Assembly: GCA_038258095.1 (NCBI GenBank) | Contig: JBBSQE010000021.1 | Span: 1 to 20,686, forward strand | Origin: JBBSQE01 sp038258095 | GTDB lineage: Bacteria > Actinomycetota > Thermoleophilia > Solirubrobacterales > 70-9 | Length of the DNA: 20,686 nt | Direction: 5' to 3' | Part shown: positions 1-6,225 of the stretch, in pieces | How positions within the stretch are numbered: position 1 is the first letter of the stretch | Layout of the letters: every line of letters starts with the position of its first letter | Notes under the pieces: generated by a model | Database searches by the model: none | The model's input: only the letters and a program-made list of their open reading frames with translations | Told to the model about the DNA's origin: nothing | Position numbers and translations under genes: made by a program

Positions 1-72
1 ACGCCGCGGACTCCGCGTGCCGAGGAGCCGGGTGAAGGGGAGAGAGTTGCTCCGCTGACACCCTTGACTGAG
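1..72. other. Window edge, no confident gene
   Basis: No gene can be supported here. One plus-strand frame stays open from base 2 to a TGA at 56-58 and would encode a short Arg-rich tail, so this may be the 3' end of a gene cut by the window edge. The other frames are equally uninformative. The hairpin repeat array begins directly after this stretch. Confidence 0.2.
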
Positions 73-187
73 CATGGGAACGCTTGCGCTTCGCTTCGCT
101 GGTCGGCGATCGACAACCCTCCCCAGACATATCCGGGGGACGGTTGCGGGTAGCTCGCCTGCCGGCACACCGACAACCGTTCCCAGG
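73..187. repeat. Two tandem 60-bp-period hairpin repeat units (array 1)
   Basis: Two units start 60 bp apart. Each has a 17-nt left arm, a 21-nt loop and a 17-nt right arm: 73-89/111-127 and 133-149/171-187, with a 5-nt linker (128-132) between units. The arms are variants of CCTGGGGACGGTTGCGG (left) and CGACAACCGTCCCCAGG (right). In unit 2 the arms pair at 13 of 17 positions. Left arm 73-89 matches the consensus at 13 of 17, although it pairs less well with its own partner. Loop sequences differ strongly between units. The same 17-21-17 geometry and 60-bp period recur at 16664-16778. The array ends 29 nt before the preferred start codon of the DUF559 gene. Its role is unknown; it could be a REP-like element or a regulatory structure. 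Confidence 0.75.
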
Positions 188-216
188 TTGGAGTGGCGAC
201 TGGGTGGGAGGAGAAC

Positions 217-1146
217 GTGAGCGGCTTCAGGCCGATCGACGAGCTGATCGCGGAGCTGGCCGCCGGTCAGGAAGGATGTGTGGAGTACCGGCAGATGCTG
301 GAGGCAGGGGTTTCGCGGGGCGCCATCGAGCATCGGATCGCGACCGGCAGGCTTCGCCGGCGCTTCAAGGGCGTCTACGTGTTCGCGCACGATGCCCCGA
401 TTCGATTTCAGTCAGAACGAGCGGCGATGAAGGCGACCGGCGACGGCGCCCTGCTGGTGCGGCGATCCTGTGCGTATGTGTGGGGGGCACTCGAGCACCC
501 GCCGAGGCTTGTTGAGGTCAGCGTCATCGGGGCGAGGAGGCCGGGAGCGGTGGGCCTTCGGTTCTTCTCGGGCCTGACGCTCGACCCGCGGGACGTCACG
601 GAGTACCGGGGCTTTCGGCTCTGCACCATCCCGAAGCTGCTGCTCGACCTCAGTGCAGAGGGCGAGACGGCTTTCGTCAGCCGGCTTCTGAACACGGCGC
701 GGGTCAAGAGGCTTCTTCGCCCGGGCGAGCTCGACGCCTTCATCGATCGGTCAAGGGGACGCCGCGGGTTTCCGGCTCTCGAGGCGGTGGTGAACGGACC
801 CGAAGCGGCCGGCATGTCCCGATCGAGGGCGGAGCGTCTGATGCGCGCCCTACTGCGACGGGCAGGGCTGCCGCAGCCCCTGATGAACCACATGGTGCTC
901 GGCGAGGAGCGAGACTTCATCTGGATCGAAGAGACGTTCGTCGTCGAGACGGATGGCTGGGCCGGTCACGGCACCCGGGCCTCGTTCGAAAACGACCGGC
1001 GCCGCGACGCGGAGCTGATGGCGGCCGGATGGGTCGTGCTGAGAATCACCTGGCGCAAGCTCACCGATGAGCCTGAGTGGGTGGTGGCCAAGGTGGCGGC
1101 TGCCCTGGCCATCCGTGCCCGGACGGAGCGAGACCGGGCCGCCTGA
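217..1146 (+). CDS. AbiEi-antitoxin-like winged helix fused to DUF559 (Vsr-like endonuclease fold) protein
   Basis: A 309-aa protein with two parts. Residues about 22-60 resemble the AbiEi-type antitoxin winged helix, with a Leu-x-x-Gly-Val-Ser-Arg-x-x-Ile pattern ending in a Gly-Val-Tyr motif. Residues about 200-280 match DUF559, a PD-(D/E)xK/Vsr-like fold: a conserved Glu at about 206, the DFIW motif at 233-236, and VVETDGW with Glu 244 and Asp 246, followed by a His-Gly motif and Asp-Arg-Arg-Arg-Asp. The candidate catalytic acids are therefore present. GTG at 217 is preferred because GGGAGGAG lies just upstream (206-213); an in-frame GTG at 193 is possible and adds 8 residues. No toxin gene adjoins it. 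Such fusions are common in actinomycetes and, to my knowledge, have no established function; nuclease activity is inference. The gene follows hairpin array 1 and converges on the thiolase gene. Confidence 0.85.
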   Translation: MSGFRPIDELIAELAAGQEGCVEYRQMLEAGVSRGAIEHRIATGRLRRRFKGVYVFAHDAPIRFQSERAAMKATGDGALLVRRSCAYVWGALEHPPRLVEVSVIGARRPGAVGLRFFSGLTLDPRDVTEYRGFRLCTIPKLLLDLSAEGETAFVSRLLNTARVKRLLRPGELDAFIDRSRGRRGFPALEAVVNGPEAAGMSRSRAERLMRALLRRAGLPQPLMNHMVLGEERDFIWIEETFVVETDGWAGHGTRASFENDRRRDAELMAAGWVVLRITWRKLTDEPEWVVAKVAAALAIRARTERDRAA

Positions 1147-1158
1147 CGGCGCCCGGTC
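1132..1158. terminator. Hairpin between convergent genes
   Basis: GACCGGGC (1132-1139) pairs perfectly with GCCCGGTC (1151-1158). After a one-base bulge, three more inner pairs close a TGAC loop that contains the stop codon of the DUF559 gene. It sits between convergent genes, so it could end transcription from both sides. There is no T-tract, so classical intrinsic termination is uncertain. Confidence 0.45.
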
Positions 1159-1182
1159 TACGGGATTCCGCATGCAAGGCAG

Positions 1183-2349
1183 CTAGTTGAGGCGCTCCAC
1201 GATCATCGCCTCCCCCTGGCCTCCGGCGACGCACATCGTCTCGATGCCGACGTTGTGGTCATCGGTCTCCATGACGTTGAGGAGGGTGCCCATGATGCGG
1301 GCGCCGGTCATGCCGAACGGGTGGCCCAGGGCGATCGCGCCGCCGTGGGTGTTCATCTTCTCGAGCGGGATGTCGCACTCGGCCATGATCGGGATGACTT
1401 GAGCGGCGAATGCCTCGTTCAGTTCGACGACGTCGACGTCGGAGATCTGCATCCCCGCCCGGTCGAGAACCGTCTTCACAGCGCCGATCGGGGCGACGCC
1501 CATGTACTCAGGCTCGTTGCCGTGCGTGGCCGCGGTGATGATCCGGGCGCGCGGCGTGAGGCCGAGCTCGGAGGCCTTCTCCTCGGACATGACCAGGGCC
1601 GCCGCCGCACCATCGTTCAGGGGGCACGAGTTACCGGCCGTGACTCCGCCGCCGCCCTCGAACGCCTCAGGGAGGGACGAGAGCTTCTCGAGCGTCGAGC
1701 TGGCGCGCGGGCCGTCGTCCTTCGTCACCTCGGTGCCGTCCTCGAGCTTGACCGGAACGATCTCGCGATCGAAGAAGCCATCCTCCTGGGAGGCGACGGC
1801 CAGCTCCTGTGAGCGCTGCGCGTATTTGTCCATGTCGGAGCGGCTGACCTCGTAGCGCTTCGCCACGTTGACCGCCGTGATGCCCATGTCGATGTAGGCA
1901 TTGGGCTGTCCTTCGGTCTTGCCCTGAAGGTCGGGGTGCTGGTCGGCGGCCCCAGCAGGCTCGGTGCGCTCGTTGAACCGGCTGACGAACTCGACGCCGG
2001 CCGCGATGTAGATGTCGCCCTGCCCGACCTTGATGGAGTTCGCGGCGTGGCGGATCGAGTCGAGGCTCGACGCGCAGTAGCGGGACATCGACACACCCGT
2101 CGTCGTGTTCTCGAGCTTTTCCGAGAGCAGCACGATGATGCGGGCGATGTTGAAGGCCTCGAGGCCCTGGGGCATGCCGACGCCGCAGAACAGCTCGTCG
2201 ACGAGCTTCGGGTCCACGTCGGGGTTGCGTGAGAGCAGCTCGTCTACGACGAAAGCCCCCATCTCATCCGGGCGCTGCTGGGCCAGCGAGCCCTTGAAGG
2301 CGCGGCCGATGGGCGTGCGGATGGTGTCGACGATCACTGCTTCGGGCAT
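1183..2349 (-). CDS. Thiolase (acetyl-CoA C-acyltransferase)
   Basis: A 388-aa thiolase, the full length usual for the family. It makes or cleaves 3-ketoacyl-CoA using CoA, as in beta-oxidation or acetoacetyl-CoA metabolism, in the cytoplasm. The nucleophilic Cys is residue 92 (motif YCASSLDS), the NEAF motif is at 311-314, the GHP motif gives His 343, and the second catalytic Cys is 373 in CVAGGQGE. All catalytic residues are present, so the enzyme should be active. The start ATG is preceded by AAGGAG at good spacing. Transcription is divergent from the membrane-protein gene at 2506, and an inverted repeat lies in the shared 156-bp spacer. Chain-length preference and degradative versus biosynthetic role cannot be read from sequence. 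The crotonase at 4696 is a possible pathway partner but is not in the same transcript. Confidence 0.93.
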   Translation of the reverse strand: MPEAVIVDTIRTPIGRAFKGSLAQQRPDEMGAFVVDELLSRNPDVDPKLVDELFCGVGMPQGLEAFNIARIIVLLSEKLENTTTGVSMSRYCASSLDSIRHAANSIKVGQGDIYIAAGVEFVSRFNERTEPAGAADQHPDLQGKTEGQPNAYIDMGITAVNVAKRYEVSRSDMDKYAQRSQELAVASQEDGFFDREIVPVKLEDGTEVTKDDGPRASSTLEKLSSLPEAFEGGGGVTAGNSCPLNDGAAAALVMSEEKASELGLTPRARIITAATHGNEPEYMGVAPIGAVKTVLDRAGMQISDVDVVELNEAFAAQVIPIMAECDIPLEKMNTHGGAIALGHPFGMTGARIMGTLLNVMETDDHNVGIETMCVAGGQGEAMIVERLN

Positions 2350-2419
2350 GCGGAATCTCCTTGGGTTAAGTCGGGTGGGAGAGCGTCGCGACGCGTGTGG
2401 CCGGCTCCCGCGTCCTTTG

Positions 2420-2435
2420 ACGTCTCCGTAGACGT
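2420..2435. promoter_or_regulatory. Inverted repeat, candidate operator in divergent promoter region
   Basis: ACGTCT-CCGT-AGACGT is a perfect 6-bp inverted repeat with a 4-bp centre, lying 70 bp upstream of the thiolase start. The flanks read TTG-ACGTCT and AGACGT-TAG. This is similar in style to the TTGACGT half-sites bound by MerR-type (LiuR-like) or TetR-type regulators of acyl-CoA genes. The regulator assignment is speculative and no regulator gene adjoins it. Confidence 0.35.
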
Positions 2436-2491
2436 TAGTGAACGATGCAATGCCGAGCCCCGTCGTGGCGCCGGGCCGGGCATCCGTGGGC

Positions 2492-2497
2492 TAGCGT
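2492..2497 (+). promoter_or_regulatory. -10-like hexamer for a leaderless start
   Basis: TAGCGT fits the TAnnnT -10 pattern and ends 8 nt before the ATG at 2506, which would place the transcription start at or next to the start codon. The same layout recurs before other genes in this window. No clear -35 element is seen. Confidence 0.4.
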
Positions 2498-2505
2498 TGA
2501 GGGAG

Positions 2506-3318
2506 ATGGCGCCGGACGACACCACGCGGATCGCCCGTCCAGAGCCGCCGCCCGCGACCGGGGAGGCGACTCCCGAGCCCCTGTTCGCGCAACACCCGGC
2601 CCCGACCAGGCCGCAGCCCGTCGGCACCCAGCCGCTGCCGGTCACCGGCCAGCTGTCTCCACCAGCCGGACAAGCTCCGGCCCCCCAGGCCGCCCCCCGA
2701 CAGGGCCCGGCCGGGCAGGCTGCCGCCGGAGCGGCCCCGGTTCAGCCGGCCCCCGTGAGCATCCCGGACCAGGTCGAGACCCTGCGCAACTGGGTCGGCG
2801 CGCTCGACCGGATAATCGGCATCCGCACCCGTGTTCTCCTCGTCCTCGCGGCCATCGCCATCGGCGCCTCCGGCGCGGCCATCTACCTGGCGCTCGACGC
2901 CGGCTCGAACAAGGCTTCGAAGCAGGATCTCGTCGACCTTCAGCAATCACTTCAGGGCGGTGCGGGCACCGCGTCCGGTGGCTCGGCGGATCTACGGGCC
3001 CGTCTCTCGGCAGCCGAGGATCAGGCGAGCGCCGACCAGGCTTCGATTGACAAGCTCCAATTGGAGGTCGACGCGCTGCGCGCGCAGGTCGGCGGCAGTG
3101 GAGCGGCCGGCACCTCCGGGGCTTCCGGCGGGGGCTCGAACTCCACCGGGTCCGGCACCAAGGGGGCTTCCAACGGCTCCGGCGGCGGGTCCGGAAACGG
3201 AAAGGGCTCCGGCGGCGGCGATGGCAACTCTGGCAACGGCACCGGCGGAAGCGGCGGAACGGCGGGAGAGCGCAACTCGCCCGGCGGCGTCGGTGCACAG
3301 GCTCCTCCGAACGACTGA
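2506..3318 (+). CDS. Single-pass membrane protein with Pro-rich N-terminus and Gly/Ser-rich C-terminus
   Basis: A 270-aa protein of unrecognised function. Residues 1-87 are rich in Pro, Ala and Gln and likely disordered. One hydrophobic segment at about 108-130 is the only clear membrane span. Residues about 161-195 have heptad-like spacing (Leu, Ala, Ile, Val) suggesting a short coiled coil. Residues 197-262 are almost entirely Gly, Ser, Asn and Thr with scattered Lys. Charge around the span (Arg 102, 107 and 109 before it) suggests the Pro-rich part is cytoplasmic and the Gly-rich tail external, but this is inference. ATG 2506 is chosen over upstream in-frame options because of the -10-like TAGCGT 8 nt before it. 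Low-complexity composition makes homology calls unreliable. Confidence 0.7.
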   Translation: MAPDDTTRIARPEPPPATGEATPEPLFAQHPAPTRPQPVGTQPLPVTGQLSPPAGQAPAPQAAPRQGPAGQAAAGAAPVQPAPVSIPDQVETLRNWVGALDRIIGIRTRVLLVLAAIAIGASGAAIYLALDAGSNKASKQDLVDLQQSLQGGAGTASGGSADLRARLSAAEDQASADQASIDKLQLEVDALRAQVGGSGAAGTSGASGGGSNSTGSGTKGASNGSGGGSGNGKGSGGGDGNSGNGTGGSGGTAGERNSPGGVGAQAPPND

Positions 3319-3391
3319 GCTCACCGGCTCGAGGACCTGCAGGAGAGAAACCGAAGGACTGAACCCAACCCGAGGTCCCGCGATGCGCGGA

Positions 3392-3397
3392 TAAGGT
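3392..3397 (+). promoter_or_regulatory. -10-like hexamer for a leaderless start
   Basis: TAAGGT ends 7 nt before the ATG at 3405, the spacing expected when the start codon is the first transcribed codon. No ribosome-binding site lies upstream of that ATG, which supports a leaderless mRNA. Confidence 0.45.
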
Positions 3398-3404
3398 TCG
3401 TCAC

Positions 3405-3806
3405 ATGCAGAAGCCGGTTGAGCTGATCCTTGCCCGCAACCTGATCTCGTCGCTCTCGACACCCGCCTTCCTGGTCGACGAGGGCGGGGTGCTCGTCTTC
3501 TACAACGAGGCCGCCGGGACGCTGCTCGGCAAGCGCTTCGAGGAGATCGGGAAGGTCGGTCCCGACGAGTGGGTTTCGATCTTCGGCCCCCTCGACCCCG
3601 GGGGCAACCCGATCCCCTACGACGATCTGCCCCTGGTGGTGTCGGTCCGCCACGGTCGCCCCGCCCACGCGAACTTCGAGATCCGCTCGACCGACGGAGC
3701 ACGGCACTCGATCGAGGCCTCCGCTTTCCCGATCCTCACCGCCCACGGCTCCCGCGGGGCGATCGCGATCTTCTGGCCGACCGACTCGAACGGCACGGAG
3801 GCCTGA
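3405..3806 (+). CDS. Small PAS-domain protein
   Basis: A 133-aa protein that is essentially one PAS domain. Residues about 14-50 have the usual opening (a hydrophobic strand ending in FLVDEGGVLVFYNEAA, then a helix leading to LLGKRFEEIG). The later core strands lie at about 88-125 and end in a hydrophobic AIAIFW strand. No kinase, cyclase, HTH or other output domain is attached. It therefore probably senses a ligand or partner and signals through another protein. Its stop is followed after one base by the start of the metallo-hydrolase gene, and its last codons hold the GGAGG ribosome-binding site for that gene, so the two are almost certainly co-transcribed. Ligand unknown. Confidence 0.82.
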   Translation: MQKPVELILARNLISSLSTPAFLVDEGGVLVFYNEAAGTLLGKRFEEIGKVGPDEWVSIFGPLDPGGNPIPYDDLPLVVSVRHGRPAHANFEIRSTDGARHSIEASAFPILTAHGSRGAIAIFWPTDSNGTEA

Positions 3807-3807
3807 G

Positions 3808-4686
3808 GTGCACGTGAAGCTCTGGGGCACGCGGGGATCGGTTCCCTCCCCTGGCCCGGAGACCATTCGCTACGGCGGGAACACCTCGTGCGTCGCCGTG
3901 ACGCTGTCCGACGGGACGATGCTCGCCCTCGACGCGGGGACCGGCATCCGGGCGCTCGGCCTCGACGTCGACGAGGCTCCGACCCGCCTCCACATCCTGC
4001 TGACTCACCTGCATCTCGACCATATCCAGGGCCTCGTCTTCTTCGCCCCGGCGTTCCGTCCGCAGACGGAGATCGTCATCTGGGGCCCGGCGTCCCCCGA
4101 GGCCTCGCTGCGTGACCGGATCGCTCGCTATATCTCGGCGCCGCTGTCCCCGGTCGAGGTTCGCGAGCTTCCCTGCGACGTCTCGTTCCGTCACACGCCC
4201 GACGCCGAGTGGGAGATCGGCCCGGCTCGGATCCGGGCCGCGTCGGTCGCCCATCGCGGGCCGACGCTCGGCTACCGCATCACCGACGACAACAACTGCC
4301 TCGCCTACATCCCCGACCACGAGCCTGCGTTGGGGACGGATCTCGCGACGATGGACGACGACTGGATCTCGGGCTTCGAGCTCGCCCGCGACGCCGATCT
4401 CCTCATCCACGATTGCCAGTACTCGGATACCGAGTACCCCGACCACATCGGCTGGGGCCACTCGGCCCTGTCGCACTCGCTGCGCTTCGCTAGACGGGTC
4501 GGCGCCGAGCGGACGCTCCTCTTCCACCACGACCCGCTTCACTCCGACCAGGATCTCGACCGCCTCGGCGAACAGGCGCGCAAGGCCTGGTCGGAGATGG
4601 GCGGCGCGGACCGCGCCGTCGAGCTTGGCATGGAGCGCTCCGAGTACGAGGTAACGGGAGCGTCCAGGGGCGCGGCGGTAGGCTGA
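3808..4686 (+). CDS. Metallo-beta-lactamase-fold hydrolase (RNase Z/phosphodiesterase-like)
   Basis: A 292-aa MBL-fold protein. The metal-binding motif THLHLDH gives His 67, His 69, Asp 71 and His 72; further likely ligands are His 149, Asp 170, His 201 and His 240-241 in LFHHDP. The N-terminus KLWGTRGSVPSPGP and the GGNTSC motif are typical of the subgroup that includes cyclic-nucleotide phosphodiesterase-like and phosphonate-pathway PhnP-like proteins, so a phosphodiester or cyclic phosphate substrate is plausible. The actual substrate is unknown. The GTG start at 3808 has GGAGG at 3797-3801; an in-frame GTG two codons later is an alternative. It lies one base after the PAS gene, so the PAS protein may influence it. 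Confidence 0.88.
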   Translation: MHVKLWGTRGSVPSPGPETIRYGGNTSCVAVTLSDGTMLALDAGTGIRALGLDVDEAPTRLHILLTHLHLDHIQGLVFFAPAFRPQTEIVIWGPASPEASLRDRIARYISAPLSPVEVRELPCDVSFRHTPDAEWEIGPARIRAASVAHRGPTLGYRITDDNNCLAYIPDHEPALGTDLATMDDDWISGFELARDADLLIHDCQYSDTEYPDHIGWGHSALSHSLRFARRVGAERTLLFHHDPLHSDQDLDRLGEQARKAWSEMGGADRAVELGMERSEYEVTGASRGAAVG

Positions 4687-4695
4687 CACCGGCCC

Positions 4696-5565
4696 TTGTA
4701 CGACGAGATCAGCTACGACTCACACGGCGCCGTCAGGCTGCTGACCATCCAACGCCCGGAGCGCATGAATGCCATCGGGCCTGTCACCTCGCGGGAGATG
4801 GTCGACGCGTTCGGGCGTTTCCGCGACGACGCCGATGCGCTGGTCCTCGTGCTCACGGGCGCGGGCGATGACGCCTTCTGCGCCGGCGCCGATCTGAAGG
4901 CGGTCGGCGCCGCGTTCATGTGCGAGGAGGGAGCCGAGCACCTGATCGACCCCTCGCCCGATGAGCTCGCGGCCCATGCACGAGGAGAGCGCGACGGCAT
5001 CATCGGCCCCTCCCGCTGGACCGGCCTGACCAAGCCGGTGATCGCGGCGGTGAACGGAGTCGCCTACGCGGGAGGGCTCGAGTGGGCGTGCTTCGCCGAC
5101 ATCCGAATCGCCTCCGAGAACGCGAGCTTCGGCGTCACCTGCCGGCGCTGGAACGTCGGCCTCGGCGACGGCGGGACACAGCGCCTCCCCCGCATCGTCG
5201 GCATGGGACGGGCGATGGAGTTGATCATCACCGGCCGGGTGATCGACGCGAACGAGGCCGAGCGGATCGGCCTCGTCAACGAGATCGTCCAGAAGGGTTG
5301 CGCCGCCGACCGCGCCCTCGAGCTCGCCGCCGATATCGCCGCTCTCCCCCAGCTCGCGATCCGGACCGACAAGGAGGCCGCGGTGCGCGGCTTCGGACGG
5401 CCGCTCGACGAGGGGCTCCGCATCGAGGCCGAGTGCTTCAACCGCCTCCTCGAGGGGCCGGAGATCCGTGAGGGCGTGAGGAAGTTCGTCGAGCGCGACC
5501 ATCCCGACCGCCAAGGCGCCGACGCGGCGACGCCCGGCCTCGTCCGAACGAGAACCGATGGCTGA
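4696..5565 (+). CDS. Enoyl-CoA hydratase/isomerase family protein (crotonase), second catalytic Glu absent
   Basis: A 289-aa crotonase-fold protein. The first oxyanion-hole segment is CAGADLKA (62-69) and the second is YAGGLEWA, where Glu 129 matches catalytic Glu144 of rat hydratase. Aligning FGVTCRRWNVGLGDGGTQRL (145-164) with the usual FGQPE...GGTQRL segment puts Cys 149 where Glu164 is expected. Typical syn-hydration uses both Glu residues, so this enzyme may do a different crotonase reaction; Asp 158 is a candidate alternative acid. The TTG start has no clear ribosome-binding site; a TAGGCT hexamer lies 11 nt upstream. It follows the metallo-hydrolase by 9 nt, and its last 8 nt overlap the start of the HD gene, so it is part of the same operon. 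The substrate cannot be assigned. Confidence 0.88.
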   Translation: MYDEISYDSHGAVRLLTIQRPERMNAIGPVTSREMVDAFGRFRDDADALVLVLTGAGDDAFCAGADLKAVGAAFMCEEGAEHLIDPSPDELAAHARGERDGIIGPSRWTGLTKPVIAAVNGVAYAGGLEWACFADIRIASENASFGVTCRRWNVGLGDGGTQRLPRIVGMGRAMELIITGRVIDANEAERIGLVNEIVQKGCAADRALELAADIAALPQLAIRTDKEAAVRGFGRPLDEGLRIEAECFNRLLEGPEIREGVRKFVERDHPDRQGADAATPGLVRTRTDG

Positions 5566-6205
5566 CCGAGCCCCCCTGACCGAGCCCCGCCTGATGCCTG
5601 CGACCTCGACAGAAACCGAGGACAGGGACAAGGGGATGCTGCGCCGGGCACACGGTCTGGCCGAACGCGAGCACGAGGGCCAGACGAGAAAGGCCGACGG
5701 GCGCCCCTACCTCGAGCACGTAACGAGTGTCGCCGACATTCTGGCGGACGGAGGGTTAGGGCCCGATGTCGTGACGGCTGCGCTTCTGCACGACGCCGTC
5801 GAGCACACCGAGGTTGGCCTCGGCCAGGTGGCGGACGAGTTCGGCGAGGGCATCGCGGGGCTCGTCGCGGCGATGACCGACCGCGAGGAGATCGAGCCGT
5901 GGGAGGCCCGCAAGGATGAGCATCGCAGCCGGGTCGCCGCTTCTGGACGCGACGCTTGCGCGATCTACGCAGCCGACAAGCTGGAGGGGGTCCGAGAGGC
6001 CAGAGCCGGCTACGCGGAGGTGGGTGAAGCGGTGCAGGAACGGCTCGGGAATAGCCTGGAAGCGCGGATCGCCGTGTGGAATGCCGACGTCGAGATGATC
6101 GACGAGCTCCGGCCCCCGCTGCCCTTCGCCGATCTCCTGCGTACCGAGCTCAGCGGTCTTCTCGGCGAGCGAGCGGGAGATGGTCCGACGCCTGACGCCT
6201 CCTGA
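5558..6205 (+). CDS. HD-domain protein of the RelA/SpoT hydrolase (MESH1-like) type, variant active site
   Basis: A 215-aa protein consisting of a RelA/SpoT-like HD domain at about 26-155, with no synthetase or TGS domain. The family pattern H-x-GQ-x-RK-x-DG-x-PYLEH is at 39-54, LLHD at 76-79 and an AADKL motif at 138-142. Metal ligands His 54, His 78, Asp 79 and Asp 140 are present. Two other usual residues differ: the Glu-Asp pair after HD is Glu 82-His 83, and the Asn four residues after Asp 140 is Gly 144. A small alarmone hydrolase is therefore possible but not assured; another phosphohydrolase role is equally open. Its ATG overlaps the crotonase stop by 8 nt, indicating translational coupling. 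It ends 20 nt from the convergent LysR gene. Confidence 0.85.
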   Translation: MADRAPLTEPRLMPATSTETEDRDKGMLRRAHGLAEREHEGQTRKADGRPYLEHVTSVADILADGGLGPDVVTAALLHDAVEHTEVGLGQVADEFGEGIAGLVAAMTDREEIEPWEARKDEHRSRVAASGRDACAIYAADKLEGVREARAGYAEVGEAVQERLGNSLEARIAVWNADVEMIDELRPPLPFADLLRTELSGLLGERAGDGPTPDAS

Positions 6206-6225
6206 CGCGCCTGGCCAATCGTAGG

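Noticed and set aside
73..187. CRISPR-like reading of the 60-bp units (39-nt palindrome plus 21-nt spacer)
   Set aside because: Only two degenerate units per site, no cas genes, and the palindromes vary far more than CRISPR repeats do.
217..1146. Type IV toxin-antitoxin locus
   Set aside because: Only the antitoxin-like winged helix is seen, fused to DUF559; there is no AbiEii-type nucleotidyltransferase toxin next to it.
2992..3702. Minus-strand frames rich in Arg, Pro and Ser opposite the Gly-rich membrane protein and PAS gene
   Set aside because: Compositional mirror of the Gly/Ser repeats on the plus strand, with no domain or ribosome-binding site.
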